A stretch of 43,121 nt of DNA, from assembly GCF_001509795.1 (NCBI RefSeq), contig NZ_LLZN01000086.1:1-43121 (forward strand), read 5' to 3'. The translations under genes were made by a program, and so were the position numbers. The stretch is from Streptomyces sp. NRRL WC-3605. GTDB lineage: Bacteria > Actinomycetota > Actinomycetes > Streptomycetales > Streptomycetaceae. The first letter of the stretch is position 1; every line of letters starts with the position of its first letter. Below, one piece after another: positions 8,723 through 17,987 of the stretch. The notes below the pieces were generated by a model that was given only the letters and a program-made list of their open reading frames with translations, ran no database searches and was not told the origin of the DNA.

Positions 8723-10558
8723 ATGGACTCCCAGACCTCCAAGTCATCCCCGGCCTCCCCGGCCTCCCCGTCACCCCGTTCCTTCCAGGTCGACCTGCGC
8801 GGTCTGGTGGACCTGCTCTCCCACCACCTGTACTCCAGTCCGAAGGTCTACCTGCGCGAGCTGCTCCAGAACGCGGTCGACGCCATCACCGCCCGGCGCG
8901 CCGCCGAGCCGGACGCGCCCGCGCGGGTGCGGCTGTTCACCGAGCCGGGCGCGCTGCGCGTCGAGGACTCCGGGATCGGGCTGACCGAGGCGGACGTGCA
9001 CGACCTCCTCGCGACGATCGGGCGCAGCTCCAAACGGGCGGAGGGACTTCAGGAAGCGCGGTCGGAATTCCTCGGCCAGTTCGGCATCGGGCTGCTCGCC
9101 TGCTTCGTCGTCGCCGAGCGGATCCGGGTGGTCAGCCGCAGCGCGCGGACGCCGGACGCGGCCCCCGTGGAGTGGACGGCGACGGACGACGGTTCGTACA
9201 CCGTGCGCACGCTGCCGCATGACGCGCGCCCGGAGCCCGGCACGACCGTGCACCTGGTGGCCCGGGCCGGCGCGGCCGAGTGGCTGGCCGAGGACCGGGT
9301 GCTGGCGCTGGCGCGGGACTTCGGCTCGCTGCTGCCGTACGACGTGCGGGTCGGCGAGGAGGCGGTCACCGACCTGCCGGCGCCCTGGGACCGGCCGTAC
9401 CCCTCCCCCGCCGCCCGGCGGGTGGCGCTCGGGCGGCACTGCCACGACCTGTTCGGCTTCACACCGCTGGACGCGATCGAGCTGGACGTGCCGCTCGCGG
9501 GGATCCGCGGGGTGGCGTACGTCCTGCCGTCGGCGGTCAGCCCGGCCCAGCGGGCGGGCCATCGCGTCCACCTCAAGGGCATGCTGCTGACCGAGCGCGC
9601 CGAACAGCTGCTGCCCGACTGGGCGTTCTTCGTGCGGTGCGTGCTGGACACCGACAGCCTGCGGCCGACGGCGTCGCGCGAGGCGCTGTACGAGGACGAG
9701 ACACTGGCGGCGGTGCGGGAGGCGCTGGGGGAACGGCTCCGGGCCTGGCTGACGGGTCTGGCGGCCGGTGACCCTGAGCGGCTGGCCGCGTTCCTCGCGG
9801 TGCACCACCTGGGCGTGAAGTCCCTGGCGCGGCACGACCGGGAGATGCTGCGCACGATGCTGCCCTGGCTGCCGTTCGAGACGACCGACGGCCGGCTGTC
9901 CCTGGAGGAGTTCGCGCGGCGGCACCGGGTCGTGCACTTCACCCGGACCGTCGAGGAGTACCGCCAGGTCGCGCCGATCGCGTCCGCGCAGGGCGTCGGC
10001 GTGATCAACGGCGGTTACACGTACGACAGCGAGCTCGTGGAGGCGCTGCCGTCGGTGCGGCCGGGCACGGTCGTGGCCGAGCTGGACGCGGACACCGTGA
10101 CCGCCCATCTGGACGCCGTCGACCCGACGGTGGAGCTGGCCCTGTCGGGTTTCCTCGCGACCGCGCGGGCCGCGCTCGACCCGCTGGGCTGCGACGTCGT
10201 GCTGCGCGCCTTCCATCCGCTGTCGGTGCCCGCGCTGCACCTGGACGACCGGGCCGCCCGGCACGAGCAGGCCCGCGCGCAGGCCGAGGACGAGGCCGAC
10301 GACCTGTGGGCGGGCATCCTCGGCTCGCTGCGCGGAGAGGCGCCCCGCGCGCGTCTGGTGCTCAACCACCTCAGTCCGCTGATCCGGCGGATCGGCTCGC
10401 TGGGCGAGCCGGAACTGATCGGCACCGCCGTGGAGTCCCTGTACGGGCAGGCCCTGCTGATGGCGCAGCGCCCGCTCAGGCCCACGGACTCGGCGCTGCT
10501 GAACCGGGCCTTCATCGGCCTGCTGGAGTGGGCCACGAACGGGGAGGGGGACCGCTGA
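8723..10558 (+). CDS. HSP90-family (HtpG-like) ATPase/chaperone
   Basis: A 611-residue GHKL-type protein with the HSP90 layout. The N-box LRELLQNAVDAI (about 44-55) carries the Mg-binding Asn. VEDSGIGLTEADV (about 80-92) replaces the classic DNGIGM, and IGRSSK and GQFGIGLLACFVVAERI correspond to the ATP lid. The middle-domain catalytic loop reads LRPTASREALYED, keeping the conserved Ser-Arg-Glu. Length is close to HtpG, but no MEEVD-type tail is present. The sequence has diverged from canonical HtpG (DSGIGL, LLACF), so it belongs to a separate HSP90-like subfamily. The stop overlaps the ATG of the next gene (TGATG), so the two are translated together. This suggests that the HSP90 and TPR-like proteins act as a chaperone/co-chaperone or client-handling unit; that role is inference. 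Confidence 0.88.
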   Translation: MDSQTSKSSPASPASPSPRSFQVDLRGLVDLLSHHLYSSPKVYLRELLQNAVDAITARRAAEPDAPARVRLFTEPGALRVEDSGIGLTEADVHDLLATIGRSSKRAEGLQEARSEFLGQFGIGLLACFVVAERIRVVSRSARTPDAAPVEWTATDDGSYTVRTLPHDARPEPGTTVHLVARAGAAEWLAEDRVLALARDFGSLLPYDVRVGEEAVTDLPAPWDRPYPSPAARRVALGRHCHDLFGFTPLDAIELDVPLAGIRGVAYVLPSAVSPAQRAGHRVHLKGMLLTERAEQLLPDWAFFVRCVLDTDSLRPTASREALYEDETLAAVREALGERLRAWLTGLAAGDPERLAAFLAVHHLGVKSLARHDREMLRTMLPWLPFETTDGRLSLEEFARRHRVVHFTRTVEEYRQVAPIASAQGVGVINGGYTYDSELVEALPSVRPGTVVAELDADTVTAHLDAVDPTVELALSGFLATARAALDPLGCDVVLRAFHPLSVPALHLDDRAARHEQARAQAEDEADDLWAGILGSLRGEAPRARLVLNHLSPLIRRIGSLGEPELIGTAVESLYGQALLMAQRPLRPTDSALLNRAFIGLLEWATNGEGDR

Positions 10559-13497
10559 TGACGGAGATCACCGACCTCGACGCACTGCGCCGGGCGATGG
10601 CGGAGAACGGCGAGCAGCCGGAGGGCCCGGCCCGCAACGCGCGCGCGGAGCGGCTGCTCGCCGAGGCGGAGCGGCTGGGCGAGCCCCTCGCCGTGATCGA
10701 GGCGCTCGGGCACCAGCTGAAGGTCTACAACTACAGCTCCGAGAAGGCGAAGATGTTCGTCCCGTTCGCGCGGCTGCTGCGCATGTGGGACGAGCGGCCC
10801 GAGGACTTCGACGAGTACGAGACGCACAGCCTGCACTGGGTCTTCAAGTGGATGTCGGCCGGGATGCTCGACCAGCCGCACATCCCGCTCCCCTCGATCG
10901 AGAAGTGGCTCGGCGAGATGGAGCACCGCTACCGGCTGGCCGGCCACTCCGAGCGGGCGGTGCGCGGCGCCGAGTTCAGCGTGGCCGCGCACATCGGCGA
11001 CCTGGAGCGGGCGGAGCGGGCGTACGCGGCGTGGCTGGCGGCCGACCGGGACTCCATGGCCGACTGCCACGCGTGCGAGCTGCACGGGCAGGGCTGGTGG
11101 CAGGCCGTGCGGGGCCGGGACGCGGAGGCGGTCCGGCTGTGGCGGCCGGTCCTGGACGGCGAGTACTCCTGCGCCCACGAACCGCACACCGTCCTCGCGT
11201 CGTCGCTGGCCCCGCTGCTGCGCCTGGGCCGCGTGGACGAGGCCCGCGCCAACCATCTGCGGGGCTTCCGGCTGGTGCGGCCGATGGAGAGCATGCGGGG
11301 CGCGTACGCGGACCACGTGGAGTTCTGCGCGCTGACGGGCAACGAGGCGCGCGGCCTGGAGCTGCTGGCGGAGCGTCCGGCGTACTTCACGGACGACGGG
11401 CAGCCGCGCAGCAGGCTGGACTTCATGGCGGCGGTGACCCTGCTCATGGACCGGCTGACCGCGCTGGGGCTGGGCGGGCAGCAGGTGCCCGGCCCGGCGG
11501 ACCGGACGTGGACGGCGCGCGAACTGGCCGCACACACGCGTGCGGAGGCGCTGGCGCTGGCCGCGCGCTTCGACGAGCGCAACGGCACGTCGTACACGAG
11601 CGAGCGGGCGCGGCTGCGCATGGCGCAGGAACCGCTGGTGGAGCGGCTGCCGCTGGGCGTGCGGACGGCGAACCGCCCGGCGTCGGCACCCCCGGCGGCC
11701 CCCGTGGCGCCCGCCCCGGCCGCAGCGGACGAGGCTCTGGACCTGCCGGAGCTGCTCGCCGGGGCGCGGCGGCTGTCGGACACGCTGCGGCCCAGCGCCA
11801 TCGAGGCGTGGGCGGCGGTGTCCCGGGCCGCCGAGGGCGTCGAGCTGGACGCGCGTGACCGGGCGGAGATCGCCGACCACCGGGCGATGGACCTCGGTCC
11901 CGAGGGTGTCCCGCTGTTCGAGGAGGCCGCCGCGCTGTACGCGGAGGCGGGTGATCCCGGCGAGGCGCTGGCGGCACGCGCGCGTGGGGCGTACGTCCGG
12001 GCGCTGACCGGCGAGGTGTCCGCGGCGCTCGACGCGATCGGGACCCTGTACGACGGGATCCTCGCGCTGTACGCCGAGGACGGCACGGGCGTGCGGCAGA
12101 CGGCGGCCGTCCTGATGAGCCGGGCGCGGATCCTGATGCGCCGGGCGCACGAGGCGGAGGAGGGCGCCGAGGGCGCCGCGCTGTCCGCCGCGGAGTCGGC
12201 CGTCCGGGAGGTGCTGGCGTTCGTCTCGGGGCGCACCGGGGACGACGTACGGCTGCTCGCCCGGGTCGCGGAGGCCCGGGCGATGCTGGCCGAGCTGGCG
12301 GCGCTCACCGGTGACGTGGAGGGGGCCGCCGAGCTGTTCGCGCGGGCCTCGGGCGAGTTCGTCGGGGCGGGGCTGCCGTGGTTCGCGGTGGAGTACGAGG
12401 CCCGGCTGGCCGGTCTCGCCCACCATCTCGGCGACACGGCCCGGGCCGAGCGGGCGCTGCGGGCCGCCCTGGAGCACGGCGGGCCGTACCTGGAGGCGAC
12501 CGGGCGGGCCCAGCTGCACCTCCAGCTGGCCGAGGTGCTGGGCGGCACCGGGGTCTCCGAGGAGGCCGCGGAGCACGCGCTGGAGGCGGCGCACTGGGCC
12601 GACGAGGCGGGTGAGAGCCGCACGCTGGGCGCCTGGGCGCGGCACCAGCTCGGTGGGTTCCTGGTGAGGCAGCAACGTTTCGCCGAGGCGGCGGAGGTGC
12701 TGGAGTCGGCGCTGCCCGACCTGTCCGCCGAGACGCACGGCGACGGCGCGGTCGTCCAGACGCTGTGGTGGCTCGGTGACTGCCTGGGCGAGCTCGGCGA
12801 CCACCGGGACGCGGCGGAGCGGCGGCTGCAGGCGGCCGCGATCGCCCGGGAGTGGCCCGAGCAGCACGACCACGCGACGCTGGCGCACCTGGCCGCCGAG
12901 TCGCTGGGCCACGCCGGCCTGCACACGGAGGCCGACCGCGCCTACACGCGCGCGGGCGAGCTGTGGCGCTCTCTGGGCAACGTCCACGGTCTGGTCCGCT
13001 CGCTGCGCGCCCGCGCGTGGCTGGCGCTGCGGGTGGAGGACGGCGACGGCGCGCGTGCGGCCGGGCTGATGGCGGGCGCGGTCGAGGAGTGCGCGGCCGC
13101 GCTGGACGAGGCCGCCGACGAGGAGGCACGGGAGCGGCTGGTCGCCGAACTCGGCCAGACGCACCGCCAGTTCGGGGACCTCCTGGCGCGCTCGGCGGCC
13201 GAGGACGCGGAGGACGACTCGATCCGGACGGCGCTGGAGGAGGCCCTGGCCCAGATGACCCGGGCCGTCGCTGTGTTCGCGTCCCTGGGTGACCACGCCC
13301 TGCACAGCCGCACCGGCGCCGAACTCGCCGCGGGCTGGCTGCAGGCGGACCTCAGCCGGCCGGCCGAGGCGGCGGCACACGCGCGTGCCGTGCTCGCCGC
13401 CTACGAGGGTGCCGACCACCGGGACGAGACCGTCCGGGGGCGCCGGGCCGAGGCCGAGCAGATGCTCCAGGTCGTGGAGGAACCGGACCAGGGGTGA
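10558..13497 (+). CDS. Large TPR-like repeat protein paired with HSP90
   Basis: A 979-residue, Ala/Glu/Leu/Arg-rich helical protein. Two repeat-rich halves flank a Pro/Ala linker at about 375-398 (ASAPPAAPVAPAPAAADEA). Helix pairs typical of tetratricopeptide repeats are visible, for example GDLERAERAYAAWLAADRD, GDTARAERALRAALEHGG, QRFAEAAEVLESALPDLS and GLHTEADRAYTRAGELWRS. No signal peptide, membrane segment or catalytic motif was found. The ATG shares one base with the stop of the HSP90-family gene, which strongly implies a shared transcript and a shared function. TPR domains are the standard docking modules for eukaryotic HSP90, but no bacterial rule can be assumed. The gene ends 15 nt from the convergent DAK2 kinase gene, leaving little room for a separate terminator. 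Confidence 0.85.
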   Translation: MTEITDLDALRRAMAENGEQPEGPARNARAERLLAEAERLGEPLAVIEALGHQLKVYNYSSEKAKMFVPFARLLRMWDERPEDFDEYETHSLHWVFKWMSAGMLDQPHIPLPSIEKWLGEMEHRYRLAGHSERAVRGAEFSVAAHIGDLERAERAYAAWLAADRDSMADCHACELHGQGWWQAVRGRDAEAVRLWRPVLDGEYSCAHEPHTVLASSLAPLLRLGRVDEARANHLRGFRLVRPMESMRGAYADHVEFCALTGNEARGLELLAERPAYFTDDGQPRSRLDFMAAVTLLMDRLTALGLGGQQVPGPADRTWTARELAAHTRAEALALAARFDERNGTSYTSERARLRMAQEPLVERLPLGVRTANRPASAPPAAPVAPAPAAADEALDLPELLAGARRLSDTLRPSAIEAWAAVSRAAEGVELDARDRAEIADHRAMDLGPEGVPLFEEAAALYAEAGDPGEALAARARGAYVRALTGEVSAALDAIGTLYDGILALYAEDGTGVRQTAAVLMSRARILMRRAHEAEEGAEGAALSAAESAVREVLAFVSGRTGDDVRLLARVAEARAMLAELAALTGDVEGAAELFARASGEFVGAGLPWFAVEYEARLAGLAHHLGDTARAERALRAALEHGGPYLEATGRAQLHLQLAEVLGGTGVSEEAAEHALEAAHWADEAGESRTLGAWARHQLGGFLVRQQRFAEAAEVLESALPDLSAETHGDGAVVQTLWWLGDCLGELGDHRDAAERRLQAAAIAREWPEQHDHATLAHLAAESLGHAGLHTEADRAYTRAGELWRSLGNVHGLVRSLRARAWLALRVEDGDGARAAGLMAGAVEECAAALDEAADEEARERLVAELGQTHRQFGDLLARSAAEDAEDDSIRTALEEALAQMTRAVAVFASLGDHALHSRTGAELAAGWLQADLSRPAEAAAHARAVLAAYEGADHRDETVRGRRAEAEQMLQVVEEPDQG

Positions 13498-13512
13498 CGT
13501 GGGGGGCCTGGG

Positions 13513-15180
13513 TCACTCCACGCCGATGAGCAGCAGCGCTCCCTGGCGTCCGCCCCGGTACATCACCGTGTCGACGGCGAGGTACGTCTCCCGTACGCGG
13601 GTCTCGAGGTGGCCGGCGATCGTCTCGGGGGCGTCGTCGCCGAGGACGAGGGTGACGAGTTCGCCGCCGGCGGCGAGCATGCGGTCGAGGACGGTCTCCG
13701 CGACGGCGGTGACGTCGGCGCCGATCACGGCCACGTCGCCGTCGATGAGGCCGAGGACGTCCCCGGCCTGGCAGATGCCGGCCGAGGTCCAGGACCGGTG
13801 CTCGGCGACGGCGACCTCGGCGTGCCGGGTGGCGCCGGCCGCGGAGGTCATCGACACCACGTCCTCGTCGAAGCGCCGCTCGGGCTCGTGCACGGCGAGC
13901 GCCGCGATGCCCTGGACGGCTGAGCGGGTGGGGATGAGGGCCACGCGGATGCCCTCGGCACGGGCCTGCTCGGCGGCCGCGGCGGCGGTGTGCCGCAGGT
14001 CGGCGTCGTTGGGGAGCAGCACGACCTCGCGCGCGTGGGCCCGCCGTACGGCCTGCACGAGCTCCCCGCTGGCCGGGGGCTCCCCGGGGCGGGCCAGCAC
14101 CGTGGTCGCGCCGGCCTCGCCGTACAGCCCGGCCAGGCCCTCGCCGGGTACGACGGCCACGACGGCCCGCTGGACCCGTTCGCGGGGCGTGCGCTCGCCG
14201 GTGCTGTGCGCGGCCCCGGCGCCGAAGTGGGTGATCCGGATCCGGTACGGCCGTCCGGCCTCGACCCCGGCCTCCACGGCGGCGCCCGCGTCGTCCACAT
14301 GGACGTGGACGTTCCACAGGCCGTCCCCGCCGACGACCACGAGGGAGTCGCCTAGCGCGTCGAGGCGGTCCCGCAGCCGGGCCACGGCCGCGTCCTCGGC
14401 CTCCAGCAGGTAGATGACCTCGAAGGCGGGCCCGCCCTCGCCTGGGTCGTCGGCACAGTCCTCGGCCCCGGCCGGATCGTCCTCCGTGCCGGCACGCACG
14501 CGCGTAACCGCCCCGGCGACCACGGGGGCCGCCTCCCCGGTGAACGTCTCGACCAGTGCGCCCAGGACCGCGACCAGGCCGCGCCCTCCTGCGTCGACCA
14601 CCCCGGCGCGCTCCAGCACGGCCAGCTGCCCGGGGGTCGCGGCCAGCGCCGCGCGCGCCCCGTCGAAGGCGGCCCGGGCGATCGCCCCGCAGTCGTCGCC
14701 GGTGGCCGCGCCGGCCGCGTCGGCGGCCGCCGAGGCCACGGTGAGGACGGTGCCCTCCACGGGGTGGGCGACGGCCTGGCGGGCCGAGTCCGCCGCGGTC
14801 CGCAGCGCCAGCCGCAGTCCGGTTCCGTCGGTGTGGGCCGTCTCCCGCTCGGCGGCGAGCACCTGGGCCATGCCCCGCAGCAGCTGGGCGAGGATCGTCC
14901 CGGAGTTGCCGCGCGCCCCGATCAGGGCGCCGTGCGCCATGGCGCGGACGGCGTCGGCGAGTGTGGGCTTGCCCACGTCGTAGGCGGTGAAGACGGCCTC
15001 CACGGCCGCGGCCGCGGACTCCACGGTCAGGTACAGGTTCGTCCCGGTGTCCCCGTCGGCCACGGGGTAGACGTTGATCGCGTCGATCTCCTCGCGCGCC
15101 CGGCCCAGCGATTCCAGCGCGAGGCCGCACCAGGTACGCACCGCGAGAGCATCGAAGAATGTCTGCGGCACCTGCGCCAC
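13513..15180 (-). CDS. DAK2-domain fatty-acid-kinase-like protein (FakA/YloV family)
   Basis: A 555-residue protein with an N-terminal DAK2 (dihydroxyacetone kinase L-like) ATP-binding domain. The phosphate-binding segment NVYPVADGDTGTN is at residues 36-48, followed by GALIGARGNSGTILAQLLRG. The C-terminal half resembles the FakA middle and C-terminal domains and ends in YRGGRQGALLLIGVE. Family members phosphorylate FakB-bound fatty acids for phospholipid synthesis; no fakB is in view. GTG at 15180 is preceded by GAGGAGG at ideal distance. The gene is divergent from rpmB, as in many Gram-positive genomes. Its other usual neighbour, recG, is displaced by the HSP90-TPR pair. Confidence 0.88.
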   Translation of the reverse strand: MAQVPQTFFDALAVRTWCGLALESLGRAREEIDAINVYPVADGDTGTNLYLTVESAAAAVEAVFTAYDVGKPTLADAVRAMAHGALIGARGNSGTILAQLLRGMAQVLAAERETAHTDGTGLRLALRTAADSARQAVAHPVEGTVLTVASAAADAAGAATGDDCGAIARAAFDGARAALAATPGQLAVLERAGVVDAGGRGLVAVLGALVETFTGEAAPVVAGAVTRVRAGTEDDPAGAEDCADDPGEGGPAFEVIYLLEAEDAAVARLRDRLDALGDSLVVVGGDGLWNVHVHVDDAGAAVEAGVEAGRPYRIRITHFGAGAAHSTGERTPRERVQRAVVAVVPGEGLAGLYGEAGATTVLARPGEPPASGELVQAVRRAHAREVVLLPNDADLRHTAAAAAEQARAEGIRVALIPTRSAVQGIAALAVHEPERRFDEDVVSMTSAAGATRHAEVAVAEHRSWTSAGICQAGDVLGLIDGDVAVIGADVTAVAETVLDRMLAAGGELVTLVLGDDAPETIAGHLETRVRETYLAVDTVMYRGGRQGALLLIGVE

Positions 15181-15435
15181 CTGCGCCTCCTCGGACTGCT
15201 GGACGTGGGACGCAGCGTAGACCCAGGGCCGGGGACCGCCGGAGGTGGGCCGGGACCGCCCCCCGGGCAGCCATGGTAGTTTCGTTGTACTGGCGCAGCC
15301 GTTGTATGCTGCTCCGGTTGCCCGATCCAATCGGGCCATTCCCCTGGCAACGCCACTCAGATCTCTGATCCTACGATCTCGATCCCGGCCTGCCGGGATC
15401 AACCGTAAGTGCATCTGAAGTCTTTGGAGTGACCC

Positions 15436-15621
15436 GTGGCTGCCAACTGCGACGTCTGCGGCAAGGGGCCGGGCTTCGGCAACAACATCTCGCACTCGCA
15501 CCGCCGTACGCCCCGTCGCTGGAACCCGAACATCCAGCGCGTGCGTACCGTGGTCGGCGGGACGCCGAAGCGCGTGAACGCCTGCACCTCGTGCATCAAG
15601 GCCGGCAAGGTCTCGCGCTGA
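15436..15621 (+). CDS. rpmB: 50S ribosomal protein L28
   Basis: A 61-residue ribosomal protein of the large subunit. It begins [20 protein letters not shown] and has a second Cys pair, [13 protein letters not shown], at the C-terminus. The four cysteines mark the zinc-binding (C+) version of L28; actinobacteria often also carry a zinc-free paralogue under Zur control elsewhere. The start is GTG with GGAG about 8 nt upstream. A possible promoter lies upstream, with TATGCT at 15305-15310, but the -35 is weak. The gene is followed by a strong terminator. Confidence 0.97.
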   Translation: MAANCDVCGKGPGFGNNISHSHRRTPRRWNPNIQRVRTVVGGTPKRVNACTSCIKAGKVSR

Positions 15622-15665
15622 CGCCCACAGCTGAGCGCGCGGCCACTGCTGGTTCGCTGCAAACA

Positions 15666-15695
15666 GCCGGTCCACCCTCGGGTGGGCCGGCTTTT
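15666..15695 (+). terminator. Rho-independent terminator of rpmB
   Basis: GCCGGTCCACCC (15666-15677) pairs with GGGTGGGCCGGC (15680-15691), with one T-G wobble and a very tight loop, followed by TTTT. It lies 45 nt after the rpmB stop codon. Confidence 0.88.
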
Positions 15696-15696
15696 C

Positions 15697-15750
15697 GCTG
15701 TGCCCGATCGACAAGCTGTGCCCGATCGACAAGCTGTGCCCGATCGACAA
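15697..15750. repeat. Three perfect 18-bp tandem repeats
   Basis: The unit GCTGTGCCCGATCGACAA occurs three times head to tail (15697-15714, 15715-15732, 15733-15750) with no mismatch, then a partial GCTG. Each unit contains the palindrome CGATCG. The array sits in the gap between the rpmB terminator and the convergent thiD stop, so it is non-coding. Copy number probably varies between strains. Confidence 0.9.
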
Positions 15751-15779
15751 GCTGCCCCTGATCGAGGACGGGCCCCGGC

Positions 15780-16562
15780 CTAGCCGAAGACCCAGCCGTG
15801 GTGCACGGGCCCGATCCCGGCGCCGAGGGCGAACCCGGCGGCGATCGCCCCGGTGACGTACTCCTTGGCGGCCGTGACCGCCTCCGGCACGGACTGCCCC
15901 TTGGCGAGCTGCGAGGCGATCGCGGAGGCGAGGGTGCAGCCGGTGCCGTGGGTGTGCCGGTTGTCGTGGCGGGGGGCGCGCAGCCAGTGCTCCTCCGAGC
16001 CGTCCGTGAGCAGGTCCACTGCGTCGCCCGCGAGATGGCCGCCCTTCACGACGACCCAGCGGGGCCCGTACGCCAGCACGGCCTCCGCCGCCCGCCTCAG
16101 GTCGTCCTCCGACTCGACGCGCACCCCGGTGAGGTGCGCGACCTCGTCGAGGTTGGGGGTGGCCACCGTCGCCACCGGCAGCAGCGCGGTGCGGACGGAG
16201 TCGAGCGCGGACGGGGCGAGCAGCGGGTCCCCGTGCTTGGACACCCCGACCGGGTCGACCACGGCCGGCGCGTCCGTCTCCCCGATCAATTCGGCGACCG
16301 CGTGGACGAGTTCGACCGAGGACAGCATCCCCGTCTTCACGGCCCGCACGCCGATGTCGTCGACGACGCTGCGGTACTGGGCGCGGACCGCCTCGACCGG
16401 CAGTTCCCAGGCGCCCTGGACGCCGAGCGAGTTCTGCGCGGTGACCGCGGTGATCACGCTCATGCCGTGCACGCCCAGCGCCAGCATCGTCTTCAGGTCG
16501 GCCTGGATGCCGGCCCCGCCGCCGGAGTCGGACCCGGCCACCGTGAGCACACCCGGTATCAC
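15780..16562 (-). CDS. thiD: Hydroxymethylpyrimidine/phosphomethylpyrimidine kinase
   Basis: A 260-residue ribokinase-fold enzyme that phosphorylates HMP twice to give HMP-diphosphate for thiamine synthesis. It begins with [20 protein letters not shown], the HMP-binding glycine-rich segment. It also has [19 protein letters not shown] and the C-terminal [12 protein letters not shown] anion-hole/catalytic motif. The GTG start at 16562 overlaps the TGA stop of thiL by 4 nt (GTGA), so the two genes are translationally coupled. No TPP-riboswitch-like conserved segment was recognised upstream. Confidence 0.96.
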   Translation of the reverse strand: MIPGVLTVAGSDSGGGAGIQADLKTMLALGVHGMSVITAVTAQNSLGVQGAWELPVEAVRAQYRSVVDDIGVRAVKTGMLSSVELVHAVAELIGETDAPAVVDPVGVSKHGDPLLAPSALDSVRTALLPVATVATPNLDEVAHLTGVRVESEDDLRRAAEAVLAYGPRWVVVKGGHLAGDAVDLLTDGSEEHWLRAPRHDNRHTHGTGCTLASAIASQLAKGQSVPEAVTAAKEYVTGAIAAGFALGAGIGPVHHGWVFG

Positions 16563-17527
16563 GACTCGATGTCCCCTCCGAAGTGGTCCCAGCCGCCCTT
16601 GCGGGTCCAGGGCGCCCCGTCGACCGTGACCTGCGGGAGCGCCGACGGGTTGAGGACCTCCCCGATGACCTTCCAGCGGGCCGGGAGCTTCACGTCGGGC
16701 GGGAAGGTCGCCACGATCGCGTGGTCCTCTCCCCCGGTCAGCACCCACTGCATGGGGTCGACTCCGACGGCCTGCCCGATGTCGTTCATCTGGGTGGGGA
16801 TGTCGATGGCGCCGGAGCGGATGTCGATGCGCACCTTGCTGGCCTCGGCGATGTGCCCGAGGTCGGCGATCAGGCCGTCGCTGACGTCGCACATGGCGGT
16901 CGCGCCGAGTCCGGCCGCGGCCGGACCCGCGTGGTAGGGCGGCTCGGGGCGCCGGTGCGCCTCCACGAAGGCGCGGGGCGAGCGGAAGCCCCGGGAGAGG
17001 ACGGCGTATCCGGCGGCGGACCAGCCCAGCCAGCCGGTGACGGCGACGAGGTCGCCGGGCTGGGCGCCGGCGCGGGTGACGGGCTCCTGGTTGCGCAGAT
17101 CGCCGAGGGCGGTGATGGACACCGTGATGGAGTCGCCGCGCACGACGTCGCCGCCGACCACCGAGGCGCCCGCGACCTGGCACTCGTCGCGCAGGCCGTC
17201 CATCAGCTCGCTCGCCCAGGTCACCGGGAGTTCGGCCGGCACGACCAGCCCGAGCAGCAGCGCGGTGGGCACCGCGCCCATGGCGGCGATGTCCGCGAGG
17301 TTCTGGGCGGCGGCCTTGCGGCCGACGTCGTAGGCGGTGGACCAGTCGCGGCGGAAGTGCCGCCCCTCGACGAGGATGTCGGTGCTGGCCACCACCCTGC
17401 GGTCGGGGGCGGCCACCACCGCGGCGTCGTCGCCCGGGCCGACCCGGACCGCCGGGGTGGTGGTGAGACGGGAGGTGAGCTCCCTGATGAGCCCGAACTC
17501 CCCTAGCTCACCAACAGTGCCCTTCAT
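16559..17527 (-). CDS. thiL: Thiamine-monophosphate kinase
   Basis: A 322-residue ATP-dependent kinase that converts thiamine phosphate to thiamine diphosphate. The N-terminal [16 protein letters not shown] and the Mg/ATP-binding [10 protein letters not shown] are conserved, as are [33 protein letters not shown] and [15 protein letters not shown]. Near the C-terminus, LTGGEDHA is the second metal/phosphate motif. The ATG is at 17527. It is coupled to thiD by a 4-nt overlap and is divergent from the Lrp-like gene across 206 bp. Confidence 0.96.
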   Translation of the reverse strand: MKGTVGELGEFGLIRELTSRLTTTPAVRVGPGDDAAVVAAPDRRVVASTDILVEGRHFRRDWSTAYDVGRKAAAQNLADIAAMGAVPTALLLGLVVPAELPVTWASELMDGLRDECQVAGASVVGGDVVRGDSITVSITALGDLRNQEPVTRAGAQPGDLVAVTGWLGWSAAGYAVLSRGFRSPRAFVEAHRRPEPPYHAGPAAAGLGATAMCDVSDGLIADLGHIAEASKVRIDIRSGAIDIPTQMNDIGQAVGVDPMQWVLTGGEDHAIVATFPPDVKLPARWKVIGEVLNPSALPQVTVDGAPWTRKGGWDHFGGDIES

Positions 17528-17733
17528 TGCCCTTACGCCCCTTCTGTCCCTGTTCGCACCCGGTCGCGCGTCTCTGCTGCCCTCGCTACGGTCGAGGTGC
17601 ACGTCAACTTCTGCCGTGCGTGCACCCCGGCGCGCAAGCCCCGGCCCTCTCGGGTCTCCCCGCGGCGAGCGGCGACGCGATACCGTGGCGTTCCTTTTCC
17701 CCACATGATCCTCGTGGCCGCCCTGGAGGTTCC

Positions 17734-17967
17734 GTGGTACAGGCGTACATCCTGATCCAGACCGAGGTCGGCAAGGCGTCGACCGTCGCCGAGACGATCG
17801 GCAAGCTCCCTGGAGTCATCCAGGCCGAGGACGTGACGGGACCGTACGACGTCATCGTGCGCGCCCAGGCCGACACCGTCGACGACCTCGGCCGCATGGT
17901 GGTCGCCAAGGTCCAGCAAGTGGACGGCATCACCCGCACGCTGACCTGCCCCGTCGTCCATCTGTAG
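17734..17967 (+). CDS. Stand-alone Lrp/AsnC ligand-binding (RAM) domain protein
   Basis: A 77-residue protein that consists only of the effector-binding domain of Lrp/AsnC regulators (AYILIQTEVGKASTVAETIG, DVTGPYDVIVRAQADTVDDL, GITRTLTCPVVHL). There is no helix-turn-helix. Such proteins form oligomers and bind amino acids, and may modulate full-length Lrp regulators. GTG at 17734 follows GGAGGT at a good distance. It precedes the DUF3515 gene by 20 nt and may share its transcript. Confidence 0.88.
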   Translation: MVQAYILIQTEVGKASTVAETIGKLPGVIQAEDVTGPYDVIVRAQADTVDDLGRMVVAKVQQVDGITRTLTCPVVHL

Positions 17968-17987
17968 CCCCCGTCTACCCTTGGCCG

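Noticed and set aside
10015..13419. Very long open frame antisense to the TPR-like gene
   Set aside because: In high-GC DNA the antisense of a G/C-third-position gene stays open. Its composition (Arg/Gln/Val/Gly-rich, no motifs) is that of a shadow frame.
15429..15761. 110-aa frame with repeated CARSTS through rpmB and the tandem repeat
   Set aside because: It is out of frame with rpmB and crosses its terminator; the repeated peptide only reflects the 18-bp non-coding repeat.
17528..17733. TPP riboswitch upstream of thiL-thiD
   Set aside because: No thi-box-like conserved core was found in the divergent region.
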